Positions 1-14,169 of a DNA stretch of 64,000 bases are shown here, in pieces. Position 1 is the stretch's first letter. Each line of letters opens with the position of its first letter. The translations under genes were made by a program, and so were the position numbers. The notes under the pieces were generated by a model, which saw nothing but the letters and a program-made list of their open reading frames with translations, was not told the DNA's origin and did not search any database. The stretch is from Opisthorchis felineus (lineage: Eukaryota > Platyhelminthes > Trematoda > Opisthorchiida > Opisthorchiidae), in contig SJOL01006417.1 of NCBI GenBank assembly GCA_004794785.1, forward strand, positions 276,214-340,213, written 5' to 3'.

Positions 1-1600
1 CACTCGCAGGTGCCTCCTCTACAACCGATATGATTTATGATAAAAGTCGTGGTAAACGACCGTTCTGCAAGCACTAGAATATCGGGATCTACCTTCTTCC
101 AGTGAACGGTTTTATAGCCAACTGCTTCAGAACTGAACGACCGTCACTTTCTTCCTGCTAGTAGAACCCACCATAAACAACCATACTTGCGCGACGGACG
201 GTTGCTTTGAGGATTTTCTCGCCGGTATTCAGTCGAAAAATCGTCCGACTGCTTCGTTTATTGCCCCTTGTTCGCTGGATGCGACGACACAGTTGCTTCG
301 GAGCGGACTATATTTCACCTTGAGTTACTGAGCTTTGTTTGGGTAGAATTGGTTACTTACAGGACAAATTCCACCTAGGCTATTTCGTGATATGTAAAAC
401 TAAAATTAGCGTTGCGTATTCTCCCAGTCTATTTTGAGTGCAGTTATGTCTGGATAATGCAACTAGGTTTGCATTGTAGAAAAGATAAATCCCAACCCAT
501 GCGATAAAAGTACGACTATTTTGAACTATTTTGAACGGGTGTTCTGATCACATATTTGGAAATGACGAACCAGGCATCTTTGTATAATTTACCAATCACA
601 AGTTTCCTATAGTCTCACCGACAGAATCAGTCGATTCTTCTGGAAAACAGTAGACAGAACGATGTTTTCCACTACTGAGAATTTCTGTCGTAACGTCACC
701 TGCCTCTACAACTTGAGACACGTTCCGTTGTAACAAGTTCAGATATTTCGGTTAATTCGTTAACACCTGTGAACCAGTTACAGTGAACAAGCTTTTTTGT
801 ACTTAATGCAAAAGAATACAATTTACCGGAAAGCCATGATAGGAGTGTTGCTAAATATTCATGACGCCGATTAAATAATGTGGTCAGTTCGTCGCAGATA
901 GAGCAGCTGTCGCATCAGTCAAAATGTCCCACATCACATAGTAAAAGTATTTGTCGCATGATATTTGTCGTTTGGATCTCTTAGTGTGAACGGAAAAATT
1001 TAAATGAGATGAACAAAAGGTAATACTTTAGTGATTTTCTCTGGTTTATTGCACCTATAAGAACGATAGCGCCCAAACAAAGAACGAATATGGACAATAA
1101 ATCAAAAAGCTTGTAAATGGAAATCTCTTTGGACACCAAAAAACACTTTAGATAACAAGTTTGGTCAGTAGGTTTGCTCAGATTATGAGGAGGAAGACAT
1201 GCAAAGGTCCATGAACATCCGCATGAGTCACCACTTCGTGTTCTAGCCCAAAGCTCTGACGAACAAAAGACTAGGAAAAGAGTGATCCTATTATGAGTGC
1301 TGTGAATAAGGTTGCTCGTAGGACAGGAAGTTAGGCATCTACAGTTCTATCAAGTGAACCAATGTATCACGCCTTATACACAAGTAACGTTGAGTAGTTG
1401 AGTAGTAAAATGTTGACAATCAACCAACATAGTGACCAGAATGATAAAAAATTGGTGTTCTCGCTGTGCACGTATAGTAGGAGTTCCATAATTACGGGCT
1501 CAAACGACCAGCTGCATCCTACTATAGCCCAAACCGGCTGTCCCGGGCAGACGGATCATATCGCTCATGTGTGAACGCGGTCGATTTTCAGGCGTAAAAC
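1..1600. other. Non-coding stretch, nothing recognised
   Basis: No open frame of useful length lies here, and I see no repeat, RNA gene or protein similarity. Composition is ordinary AT-leaning sequence. Confidence 0.5.
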
Positions 1601-1617
1601 TTCAGGTGCCTCTAGCA

Positions 1618-1805
1618 TGCGCCGATGGAGTAGTGGTAACACGTTCGCCTCCAATGTCAGTTGTCTGGAGTTGAAACCCTGGCACTGCTGATGAACTGTT
1701 GTAGGAGTAAAACTCGAGTCCAGTGCTTTCCCCCTTGGGTGTGGACGCACCAGCACAGTTGTACCTGGACAAGAGGACGACTGATCGAAGGAGGGTGATA
1801 CGCAT
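1618..1805 (+). mobile_element. Candidate tRNA-derived SINE, degraded
   Basis: A box A-like stretch (GGAGTAGTGGTAACACG, about 1626-1642) is followed about 30 bp later by a weakened box B-like stretch (GGAGTTGAAACCC, about 1668-1680). This is the spacing of an internal RNA polymerase III promoter in a tRNA-derived SINE head. A GC-richer body of about 110 bp follows. Box B has lost the canonical GGTTCGA, so a functional tRNA is unlikely. The two short open frames on the opposite strand (62-67 codons) are chance frames. It does not obviously match the SINE copies at 31.2 and 37.4 kb, so it would be a different family. Confidence 0.38.
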
Positions 1806-2261
1806 GTAGAAAATACTATTTCCCTCTGTTTTGCGTCAGATTTATCGACTTAAATCTTCGCCTTACATTGTTAACCTCATCACACCAGTGATTCTTTTTG
1901 CTTGGCAGTAAAAATCCGAAAGAGACTCCCATCTTCACAACAAAACTAATAAATCTGCGCTAAATTCATGTTTTTTTTATAAAAGAAACCAGAAACCAAC
2001 TTTACGCTACCCGGAGATTGTTCGTAAGAGCCATCAAGCTATGACACATGGTGGTTGTTCCATGAAGTTAAAATTCCACGATAACTCTTACATCAAATGA
2101 AGGATGTACCTATGATGAGCATATTGTATAGAAATGTTCCTGAGAGTATTCCAGCTGTGATTAATAGATGATAGGTTATGTTACATATAAATATCACGTG
2201 ATGGGGGGCATTTAATTTCAGCGGTTAGTATATCAATACCTTTTGAAAGATCTTGGAATAA

Positions 2262-2416
2262 ACGTACTACACTACTCATAAGGTTGCTGAAAACTCTTCT
2301 ACAGCCCAAGACCGGTTTTGCCCTTATTGGCCTTAAAAACATCATAAACGAGAGACTCAGCTGAGTTCCGTGTAAGACTCTTCCCGCAAAACCAAACTGA
2401 TTTGTAAATGAGTGTA
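2262..2416 (+). repeat. Dispersed repeat R1, partial copy with right inverted-repeat end
   Basis: The copy starts with the family signature CACTACTCATAAGGTTGCTG (about 2269-2288), then the 'AAAACTCTTCTACAGCC' and 'GACCGGTTTTGCCC' blocks also found at 45.3 kb. From about 2355 it passes straight into the right inverted-repeat arm: CAGCTGAGTTCC, then CAAACTGATTTGTAAATGAG, then TGTA. The middle of the unit seen at 45.3 and 58.1 kb is deleted. It is non-autonomous, with no transposase or RT coding. I do not know a published family name. Confidence 0.65.
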
Positions 2417-2598
2417 GTTCACCAAGATCTTGGAATGTTTACAATAGTACCTCAGGTCATGTTTAGGAAATCTATCAATAAAAACATGCTCCGGCCGAAG
2501 GATATCATTATTTCTTGTCCATACGTGTATATGGCGGATCAGCTTATGATGGCGTAGTGCTAGGGGGCATGGAATCAACATGCGGATGCTGAACGAGT

Positions 2599-2902
2599 AA
2601 ATTATATAGTTTTCTATAGAGGAAAATGTTGGTAGCTCAGGTAGCGTAGATGGTCGTTGGCTTGTTCGCTGAGCTGGGCAATTTGATTGCAAACGTTTCA
2701 TCACCAATCGAGGTGACATCATCAGTGCGTTATTGGGGAGCGTAGTGGTGCGTAGCGGTGTGTTGGTGGTTGTGCCCAACCCACTGCTACGCACCACTAC
2801 GCTCCCCAATAACGCACTGATGATGTCACCTCGATTGGTGATGAAACGTTTGCAATCAAATTGCCCAGCCCAGCGAACAAGCCAACGACCAAATTATATA
2901 GT
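2599..2902. mobile_element. Foldback (long inverted-repeat) element with 12-bp flanking direct repeat
   Basis: Two arms of about 115 bp (about 2652-2766 and 2776-2890) are near-perfect reverse complements around a loop of about 9 bp. The arms begin GGTCGTTGGC and end GCCAACGACC. The 12-mer AAATTATATAGT lies at 2599-2610 and again at 2891-2902, directly abutting the right arm. It can be read as a target-site duplication, with about 40 bp of unpaired left-end sequence (2611-2651) belonging to the insert. Arm mismatches are few, mostly near the loop and in the GCTGAGCTGG segment, so the insertion is young relative to the decayed LINEs nearby. A relic of arm-like sequence is at 28.6 kb. Open frames on both strands here translate to nearly the same peptide only because of the palindrome. 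Alternatives are a snap-back SINE dimer or an assembly artefact. Confidence 0.75.
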
Positions 2903-5900
2903 ATTTTTTAAAGTGGCCACGCTGTAGTAGCGCACACGTACGGATTCACTAAACATCAGTTATTTTTCTCCCTAGCGGAAAATAAAGACAAGGTTTCGAG
3001 TCTCCAGTTTCGGAAATTAGGTACCTTGTATCGGCACCAGAACAATACCTGGCGCTCAGATTTTAAAGGCACCAATTTAAAGGCAAAGCCGAGTAACTGG
3101 TGTCATAGTCCACAGTCTTGTCTATTCGATCACTCATTTGAACATAATCCATCATATTCTGCTGACGCTGTTTCATCATAAGTTTCGCCAGTTTATTAAC
3201 ATTGTTTAATTAGCGATACCTGAGACGTGTACTGGATCAGCTCATTTCCGCTTGGCTAAACAGGCGGCTCGCTTTGATGGCCCACTTGTGTAATGTGGGT
3301 AGATGTTGGTTCGCACTATCACACCGAATCAGAGTCTTGCTGACGCTATTTCAATATGTTACTCGACTGGCTTCCGTTCCTAACAATTACAGTTGATCTA
3401 CTGAAACGTATTCATGGGAGAACAAAGTTAACCGGTACGGCTGCACGGATAACTGGCACATTGTATTGTTTCTTGAGCTTGTGAATCCCTTTATTTATGC
3501 TGCATCATTAGGCACGTCCTGTAATTAATTCCCCACTACTTTTTGGAGGTTACTTCTTCCACATTTTGTTTAATACTTGGGCCCAAATTCTAGGCTCGGT
3601 GCATCTTGAATTTGGCCTTTTTTGGCCGGCCTTTTCATACTCAGCTAAAGATTCGCTTGCCACCTTTTTATCATTGTAGTCTTAATAGTGACACAAGCAG
3701 AACGTTATACCTTGCGAATGACTGCGACGTAATAAAATTGGCTAAATGCTGAGAATGCATTCAAAGAGACGTGCCCGCGCTGTGTACGGTTTTAGAAGCC
3801 AAATCTCACGGACTTGATAGGTCACGCGTGCTGAACCAAACCCGTGTCTAGTGATTTGACTATCTTGGCGCGAAGTGCATTTTGTGAACATTTCTGAATA
3901 TTCCGTTGACTGTGAAACCTTGTGGCTGCCTCACTTTATAAAACACAGGTGCACATTCTTGTCAAAATCTTGTAGATTAAATAATTTGCTCATAAATCTA
4001 ACATATCTGCTTAGAAATACTGGAATAGGGACTGGAATTTGTTTCCGCAACTGTAGTATGATTAGCTGCATTGTAAAATAACGAAATTTAGTGCTTACTC
4101 GTAGAAAACTTTGGAGATCAAATTGAATTTGGGATATCTAGTGAATAGTAAATTTTGGTTTTTAGTAACAACACCAGTGCACGCATTTACTCGGCCACTT
4201 TAATCCACTTATTAAGACTATATGGCAAGCTGACTAACTGTAACCAGAGATAAATTAACTTTGCCATAATACTGTCAGAAATTTTGAGTGCCCAAGTTGG
4301 GAAGCTTGAGCACTGGTCATCCAGGTTGATGAGTTTATGCAAGACCAGTTTGTTGCTTTTGTTAGTTGTGTAAAATAGCACACGGAAGGCGCCAGTGACA
4401 TTCTTTTTCAAAAATGTATATCTGCTTATACGCTTAATCGTTGTAATGCACTGCCACTGTTCCTCGAGTCGGCCACATTAGTCTACTCATCATAGCCCTA
4501 TTTAAGTGGGAAAAGTAGCTGACTGAACATTCTAGAAAGTCCGAAAAATTGGATAAATGGTGGAATATCTGGTCTAGATAGTACCAATAATATCCCTTCT
4601 ACTGACAACATTATCGCCTCTGAGTTACGCAAAACCATTCATGTTGCACAGCTTTCCTACTGGCTTTCCGGATTTCGCTTCTGCACGTGTTTACTGAGTT
4701 GCTATCACGTCTAACTTATTTATCTTGCTCGAAACTTTACATGCTAAAGTCCAGGTGTCCTCACGGCTTCCACACAACCGTCTGATCCACTGGTCAGTTC
4801 ACAATAGCATAACTGATCTGTTGCACCGATGCTGCCAAATGTTTGCACGTGATCATTCAAATGGCTTTTACAATGATTTTGATCTATTAACTTTTTCATG
4901 CAATCCAATATAAGGTCCTGCCATCTCGTCGCTAGCGTTATCTCACAACCACACTGTAATTAACTCGTCAGACTTGTACAACCAACTCAATCAAATTACA
5001 TATTACGGCCCAGCATTTCTGACAATTTCAGCAGGCTGTAACGCCTACCCGAGGACAAAGGTTAAACAGATAGAACCCTCTGTAGCTGATGCTGGCCGAG
5101 CAAGACAGTTATGTTTGACGTTGAATACAATTCTGATGAGAAATGGAGAAATAACTGATACCATCAACACTCTGGAGAAATACCGGCATGGTGAGAAGCT
5201 CGGCTACCATGAACTTCCACAAGATTTGTGGTTCCTTGGCTACGTAAACCAAATATGAGTGTTCCTCTGTACCCAATTTTCATCTGTGGGTCGGGGCACA
5301 AACTGAATTCTCCAGCAGCCCCATTAGCACCTTTTTATTTAATTAGTTTTTCAAATGGTACCCGTCACATATATCGTGTAAAAGAAAGAATTTAAACTCT
5401 TGGATTTTTAAACGTGACCTTCGTAATTTCTAATCCTAACCGAAGAATCTCTGCGGGAGAATGTGTACGGAACATACATGTTTATCCTTAGAGGTTTGTC
5501 AAAATCGATGAAAAACAGAAATGTAAACTCGGCCAAGAACCAGCTACTGATTCACTAACAAAGACTACTCTTCTTGCTCGAATTACAGAATCTAACAACC
5601 TTAGACCGAAATTCTAACACACCCCACTTCTCAAAATCCTGTCCATCGTCGTCTCGTAATCCATTAGCATCGTGAGTGTGGTCATTTGTCTCTGGTTCCC
5701 CTCGCAACCTGCAGTTTTCGAGTTATTTATCAATTTGGAAACTAGCCTGATCTCAAGGGATACAGGCCATTGTCGGCTAAACTTCCGGCTCATAATGATA
5801 AAGATGGTAAAGATGTTGCACAAAGACCGTCTTCATTTGGAATGATATACAACATATCAATTTTTGTTATTTAACATTATCTTTCAGTTTACTGGAATCT

Positions 5901-8900
5901 GCACTACAACCAGCTCCAATGCCCTTGGGTCCAATTAGATAGGACCAGTCCCCGAGTTTTTACCAACCCAATTTCTCACCTGGACACCAAATTTTGAGTA
6001 AATACATTTAGTTTCAAATAACCGCGTTAACTGGAGACTGAGTCAGGAAAAATACTTCTATATCCTCAGTACTATGTCAGATGAATGAGGTTGCTTTTAT
6101 GCATCACATCCACTTGAAGAATTTTGTAAGCCACAGAGCTAAGTGGTGTGCTCCTAGGTTTCCCATTAACACTATGTTAGTTTGCGAATTGATATACAAC
6201 TTTGTGAAAGACCAAAAGCTCCATTCTTCTTGTCAGGCGGTACCTTTCCGCACAATCCATTCAGACATTCATGTAACCCCCTTGGCCATTGTAATCGGCA
6301 AAGACGCCTACTGTGACTGGCTAAAATGATAACACAGTGGCTGCGTGAACGTCTGGATCGTTTCAAAGGCCTCAACTTTCATGGGCCTTATCCGAAGGAA
6401 CGACCAGAGTGCTAACATATAAATATTCCATTGGGATAGCCTGCCTAAACGTTTGTATTGTTCCCGAAACGAGCGGAAATTCTGAATGGATATAGACCGA
6501 AGTGCACACCGCAATGGTTTAACTTGTCCAGACTGGGCAGGCGGTTTGCGTTTGATTCAGTTTATCCACAACGTAGCTGCTTGCTGTTTGGCATGCCCGA
6601 AACATCAACAACATTTTTTTCTTTTGCTTCTACTTGTTAACGAGTTACAGAAAACCCAAGAATCAAGTTTCTGCCGCACTATCAGCACCCACCTGAAAGC
6701 AAACTCTCCGATAAGGCGAATGATGATAAACACTGCAATTGAAACAAATTTCAATCGCCTGAAGAGACCATAATTTTACACGGATACCGTTATTCTTGCC
6801 AAGCATAAAAAAACTTAGGAGAGAAAACAAGAGTGATTACTTAACCACTTAACCTCATCTTCTGAAGAAGCTTGGAAACTAAGATGCCCTTTCTAGTAAC
6901 CTGTAAAGTTCGGCGTTCCAGATGGTGTTTCGCGAACGTTAGGTTAGAAAAAATGAACACCATACAATATTCTTTTGTGGTACTTAAGTACGGCGCCCCA
7001 ACAATCATCAAAGCACAAAAATTGTCAGCTCTACTACCACATACATTTATCTAGAGAGCGCACTCTTCTTCGCAAACGTTCTCGTCTACTCAATTTAAGA
7101 ATGACCCAGATACGAACAGGATCAAAACAAGCGATAATCGCTTGAAAAATATACTGAAAGTAGCAGCTTTTTGACGCTCAACTCATTACTTGTAGAGGGG
7201 TTGTGGGAGGTTGTTGGTAACTATAGTTATATTAGCAACTGGGACATTCAAAGATCCAAGGAGCACCACTTTATCAGAAAAGCAGTAACGTCCTATTAAG
7301 TTTTTCAAAGTTCACAAGTTTTCACCACCATATTTTAGAGACTGAAATCGAATAACGTGGTCGGGGTGGGTTTTTGCGGCACGAAAACAAAGATAGCAAT
7401 AGACATCACCTTAATATATTACATATTTATATACATTTCACGGGTCTTGAAGAATTATATGACGAAATTAGGCAAATAAGTAAGCAACAGAAGGTCCTCA
7501 AACGCTTGAAAAGGGGAATGATCATAACTTCTTCAGGATACAATGATTGTATATTGAAAAAGCGCCGAAGAATAAATTCATATTTCTGCACATTAAAGAC
7601 AAACTGTGTTTGTTTATTATTGTAGGAAATTCTTAGTTTCGTCCTTTTTACTATACCGGACTTTCCGCAGGGGAACACATCTTTGAAAACAGTGTCGGCC
7701 GTTGCAGGTGGTATAGTAAAATAAAATAGTGAAACAAAAACTATCTTGACCAATCACCTTTCGGTAAGGCTAATTCCACTTTCCTCACTCTATTTAGCGT
7801 TATTTTATCATAATTCATTCTATGTATTCCACCGGGATTGGATTGAAGTGAAATACCTAGGTAACTGAGCTAGAAGAACCTCTAACTTTAAACCGGCAGT
7901 GATTTCCTCATTTTATCTCAACAGGTGAGCTTTCCTGTTGATAAGTTCTTTTTTCGTCTTAAATTCTACTCCCGGGTGTAATCAGGTAACCCTAACCATT
8001 GTTGTATATGCACCTGGCAACAAGAATGCTCACCGGTCGAAATAGAGCCGTGTCAAAAATTTCGGGTCGCTATTGCCTTGAAAGAAAACAAGAACTACAG
8101 AATAAAGGCAGGTGTGGAGATACGTCTGCGTGGACCATACAGGTAAGAACATTTGTTAGCCGTTCATCTAGACTGGAAGAACGGTATGGTGGTACTCCGC
8201 TTTCATTATAACTCTCTTGCTCATTTATGATCAACAGCTGTAGTTGATGAAACGGTTTCGCGCCAAATATAAATAAGCGAGCTTAGGTATTCTTTCATTC
8301 CCTTTGGCTTACCACCCAACCATATTCAACCTGAAACTCGGGTTTCACCAGAAGTTATGCTTATGCCGTTCATCCAGAGTGATGATTCATGAACGTAATG
8401 ATGAAAAATCAACGCATCCCCCGAACGATATTTAGTTATTGTCTCACAAACTTGCCTAGCTTTGTAGGCTGCAGGTTTCACTGTTGTGAAGTACCGCGAA
8501 GCATACAACAGCCCTGATCACGCTGCTTCAGTAGGTTAGGTGACGTCGTCATTTCGCAGTGATCTACCTAAAACACCCCGGCGTTTTATTCAGCAATAGA
8601 TTAGTTCCTCATACAAACAGTTATGCTATTGTCCTTTAAATGAAAGTGCATAATAGCAGCAAATCCTGTCGCATGCTAAATTTAGAAGATAGTTCCGATA
8701 AGTATTAAATAAAAAATATACTACCCAACTGATTACATCCAGCTCACACTTGATCAAACCGATGTTATGTGGTCAAACATTCCAGCCCAATGAACTAAAT
8801 CATTTAAATATGCGACTCACTGGCACTTAAGCAACCCTCTGAAAACCGAATGGCTGTACTCCTACTTATCATGTCACAAACGTAAATGACTAAGAAATAG

Positions 8901-11900
8901 AGGACCAAAGAAATCCCGCCTTGGAAACAAAAATTTTGCAGAGCGTAGCACTTGCTTCTGGTTGTCACTCCATGTAATTCAAATAAGCTTTATGTTCTCC
9001 GGCAATCTTTTCTCGAAATCAAAATTTTTTCGACTCCCTGAATGTCAATATTTACTGAAATGAGGTAGGTTCACAAAATGTCCCCTCCAGCAGGGGCACT
9101 TAAGTGTATTTTCACATTAAACACGACCGTCTGTATAGGAATTGTTCCTAGCACACGCAGAATGTAATCAATTTTCGGAAGAATCAGCACATTTACTTTG
9201 CGAATGTATGATGTTTTGTTATGGCATTAAGCAGACGACTATTGCTAAATAGATCTGATTGATGTAATCCAATTATGTCCTACCGGAAAGCATGGGCTAC
9301 CAGGTGAAGATATTTAGTTATTTTGTTTTATACAAACTTCATGCATATGCTTAAGAAGACGGAGCTGTTACCTTTTGAGAAAATTTATCAAACATATAGA
9401 ATTCCATTGACAGAGACAAGAACTTTTATAGAAAGTTATAATTTTTGGCTTTTGGAATCTTTTACGAATATTTACAAGTGTGTCACGTGATAAAAATGGC
9501 AGAGCAAGCTCACTAGTGGCTACGTAATCTCAAGTGATCTCAAGTTGTTTCCTTCTAAAACAGCTCACACATGGAAAAGGCCGCGTCTCAAAAACACTAG
9601 CCTTGTTTATCTTACCTAAGCTTTTGTTAAATTTTTGAACCCTCAGACGACCACTATTTAGCTCAAATAGCAGATAAGCTTTCAAAGCTAAATTTGCTCG
9701 AAAATCTCTTTGGAAGGGCTATAAATTTAAAAATATTTTTGTTCATTGGAAGTTGGGAGGAATGTCCATCAGGTGTACAAATCAAGCAGCTGCACTTCGT
9801 ACCTTTGCCTGTCAATCTCTCTTATTGCTTGAACTCTCATTTGGATTTTTCTGTGTACGTTGTTTCATATGAACGTGATCGGGGTGAATACATTCTACAA
9901 GATTAGATCCATGGGATTCAGCCATATAATTTAGTGCTTTTCGTTAATTGCCTGTGTGTTCAACAAAATCTGTGACGCACCAATGAGAGAAGCTGTATAC
10001 GTTTTGGAGCAGCGTAGCTCAAGCACTGTTCTGTTGCCGCTGAATATCGTTTAGTGCTACAACCACCTAATGAGAGGGTCGTGTGACCACAAGAATTCAT
10101 CCATCGTCACAAACTGAATTTTCGTAGACATCAAAATATTTCATGGTACAAAATGACAGATAAATGTGTTTATAAAGAGCCCACTCCATGTGCTTAAATA
10201 AGAACATCGCCTTCAAAATAAACCTTTTGAGGACTTAGGGATGTTTTACTGTGTGTGAATTTTTAGCTAAGAAAGAGAGTATGACCAGAAGCTTGCCTCT
10301 ACCCAACCAGCGTAAGTGACCAGATGTGTTGGGACAAACGTCGAAAAATTCGGGCCCTGTTTTGATCAACGATAGGCTAAGCCGAAATAATCGGATTATT
10401 GAATGGTCACTTTGTTTATCCAACTCATCACTGATCTTCAAAGCGGACTTAATGATTACCAGAAGCCTTAATAGGCAAGGTGTGGTCACATCACAGCTTG
10501 GCCAGGCCCAATGGACAGTGACATTCACAAACGGTAATGTTACCAGTCCTGATGGAGTACAGAGACCTTGTGTGTCTGAGTTCCTAGAGAGTCGACCAAC
10601 ACTTTACAATATGCGCATAAGTAACTTTTAGTCTTGACTTTTGATCGGAACTGTCTGAGATTTACTTTCAACAAAATACACGTCCGCAAGAAACTCCCCG
10701 ACTGAAGCATTTGGATACGGAGAAAGAAGCGCTTTACTTTGCGAGTGAAAAACATTGAAGCTTCCAATCCAATTAAAAAATGTACGCTAAAACATCGCAA
10801 GCTACCCATGGGTACCAACGTATCATAAATAGCAGTAGAAGCGGCTTCTTTCCAAAGAATCACTTCTGTTTTCTTCAAGAGAACCAGTCCGTTAGAAGAC
10901 ACCACAATTTCCTAGTTCATTCAAGTGGTCTTTTAGAAGACAATAGTAAAATCGGTATAACCAATATATTTGGTCAGTTTCAAATTGGTTTTAGCTGCGT
11001 TCAGGTTTTACACTTAAACCAGAAGAGAACAAAAAGCACAAATAAGATAGAAATGGACAAGTCAGCATGCCAACTTTGACAGACTTGTTCCGCTGCACCG
11101 AAAGGCCAACTTAACTAGATGCTCGCTTATGGAAATAATTTTAGAAACTTCCGGTTAGTTACAGGGGGAACTGAAAAGACTAGCCATATTTTTTCAAAAC
11201 GACCATAACGATCCACGCATAATTCAAACTGTGCAATCTACAGAGAGAAAAAAGTAACGATACGCATCTGAAAAGAACGGTGCCCACACTAAACTTCCTT
11301 TCACGGCATAACTGGTTACCAGAAGGGTAAAACAGTCTATCCACATGACACACGGGGCTTGTATTTCAGTTCCAGTCTCATAATTACGTTTAGGTGTGCG
11401 ATAAACTGCGAAAATCTGCTACGATCTCTTGTGTCCACTTGTTTGTTTAGTCGCATCTGGTGTCATATTTTGGCTAAACTCCGGGGCTTTCGTTGAAAAG
11501 CAGAAGCAAGCACAAACAGACCGTTGAAATAAGGCTGACTCAGGCCGATCACATCTAGCAGAAGCCAATCAGGTCACTGAAAAAGACCATGCCCTGCAAG
11601 TCATGTATAGTTTTCATCTGAATGAAAAAAGGGTGGATGCTTTTAAAGATCGTAGTAAAGTTCGGAGGCCGTCCACCCGACAGAATATTCTGCCTCCAAT
11701 AGAAACTTTTGCGGCCGTTGAATTTGAGTTGGCTGACGAACAATTACCCTCTGTTAACTGGTGCGAATTTGACGCCATTTATTCAACTTCATGAACTATT
11801 GACCTGTGTCCAGTCTCTCAATTCAAACACCTATCGGTAACTCCCATTCAACGACTTCACCTGAATTCTGAATAATGCTGTGTAAAATTTCAGTCTCCTG

Positions 11901-14160
11901 GCATAACACTTCGTCCCTTTTCTTCTAATGACTTTCGCAGTAGCTTGGTTAGGAATCCCTTTGCATTCCTGATTACTTATCTTACTTACTTATCACGTTC
12001 AGAGGTATCTAGAAGTTTCTTTTTTAAAATTTGAGTTACAAAGTTAGAGCCTTTTATTTTCTCAGACGGATTACTTTTCTTCTGACCGTAATTACCAAGC
12101 CTATCGATGTGAGCCTGTGAACTAAGATAAGGTAGGTTAGAGTTATTAAGCATGGCAAACGAGATGAATTCACGGAGCCGTTCGGTGTTATTAGAAACAA
12201 CTCTGAATTTCCTTGTAGCTTCATTTTTCCCGAGGTATTTTGTTGCTTCTCCTGAAAAACTAATGCATAGTTAGTCATGTTGCACATTTTGATTAGTCTT
12301 CTGGCTCTAATGCTGTTTAAAACAGTCTACAGTGTTGAAACCCTAAGCATTATGTAATACGAAAGCATAACATTAGTCTCGCACAACGCTCCTGGGAAAT
12401 AGCATAAGACTACGTAATTCTGCCTACAAATCTCACTTTGCTTATCAACACACAAAAGCCTTGATAAAGATGCGCTCAAAAAATTGTACGTTATATTTTG
12501 AATCTATCCTGCTCCGAATGTGTAGCTGTTAAACCATTATCACTGCTTGTCGATAGTATAGGTTTAGAAAATGTGAGGAGATCTACTGGATAAAAATCCG
12601 TTTCATCTGTTTTTGTCCAGGACAAAAGAAGCGTCGTTTTAGGATCTCAGCAGCCAACAATGGCCCCCTGGGTTTAGGCTATGTTGCACTTGCAATCCAT
12701 ATTAACGGTACCTAAACTACGGACTTGACACTAGCCAAACATTTTTGAAATCTCGTACACATAAAATTATCCTGCCTAATATCCATACAAGCCTTTGCTA
12801 CCTATAAGCAAAGTGCGTACTTCTCCTTAAATTAGTCTACTTGGTCTGCTTGTCTTTGGAACATCATAACGCGTGTGATTTTCGAGTTTCATCTATGTAT
12901 GGAAGAATTCCCACTTGCATGACAGAAGAACAAATTTATTGAATATGTGAGTTTATTACGAACCATTTTTCCTTGAGCTGAAACCAACAAAACAGGGAAA
13001 TTTTAAAGGTAAAAGAAATTTTCTGCACTGTAAGATGTTTTAGAGTGAAAAAAGCTGGAAACCACAGTACAAGCCTATCAGTCAGGATTGTTTGATTGTC
13101 GGTCACCAATGGTGACCGTGAAAACTCTGAGCCATTTCCGGGCTATTTACACGGAGTCAAAGCATTTGGATTCATCGTAACCAAATGTGAGGTTCCTCTC
13201 CTCTCTTTGTTTGATAGTTTACTTGGTTCCAAACTACAAGTATCACTAATGTTCCCAAACTTTGTAGATTTGGTCACATTTTTATAAATCTAAGTTGCCT
13301 GGTGGTCTTAATCTGATAAGAAGATTTAGCACAGTCGCATAAAATAACCGGAACCAATTCGCAAATAGGAAGCAGTCCCGAAACAGACAAGTTTATTCCA
13401 TATTGACTTTCCTGCGTTATGTGTGTATATTTAAGCTTAGCACTATAAAATACCCGTGAGGGTAATGGTGTCGGAAAGAGGTCTGTTCTTGACTTCGGTA
13501 TTCCCGTGTTGAAATCCTTAACTCAGTTCACAAAACATGTTTCGCATTATCCAAACGCCAAAACTAATGGGTTGTCACTCTACTTAGACGACCACGCTGA
13601 TTAGTTTTAGTTACTCTGTTATCCCTTTAGAGGTGGCTGTGAATTTCAAATCGCAAATTACAAGAATGTGTAGTACGAACGAGAAGGCACGTCTGTGTGC
13701 ATTCTGCGTAAACACCACAACATTCTTACTACGATTTCTTGAACAGCTGTTATTCATATGGTAAATTTTATCCAGGTGATCTACTCTATGTGTACTCAGA
13801 TTTCAATGTGTTGTGGATCTTAAACCAATTCGCGCTTTACTGCTCTAAGTTCACTTGATTATATTTCATCCTGTTGGTCGTTTCAGGCCGACTTGTTTTT
13901 GCCTGAATCACCACAGCCCATCTCTCCCTCACGGAGAATAATCCCACGCTTATCAGTATTTAGTATGGGAATCGTAGGTACTTCCGAGATTTTACTTTCC
14001 CCAGCTTAGTGTACTCGTGACCAATGGTGTAGGTCGGTGAATGAAGGGAATGCTGGTTCAGGGTTCTTCAATACGTGTGCAAACCTACACACAACGAACG
14101 TTCTCCGGTCACGTCAAATCGCCAACCGTGGTTCAGTTCCAGCCGAATAGTGGGTATGAT
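2903..14160. other. Long stretch without a recognisable gene
   Basis: About 11 kb with only short scattered open frames. The longest is 121 codons (10540-10905, minus), followed by 108 codons (7427-7753, minus) and 101 codons (10326-10631, plus). None shows a motif, signal peptide, membrane pattern or splice structure I can support. It is probably intergenic or intronic sequence plus unrecognised old repeats. Confidence 0.5.
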
Positions 14161-14169
14161 AATATATGT

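Noticed and set aside
10235..10631. Overlapping frames on both strands, one with LRWLGRGKLLVI recalling the LINE motif LRWLGHVLRM
   Set aside because: Only four or five residues match and no neighbouring LINE block is present.
13440..13530. tRNA-like arrangement GGTAATGGTGTCGG ... CCCGTGTTGAAATCC
   Set aside because: Boxes are weak, the spacing is uncertain and no second copy or tail was seen.
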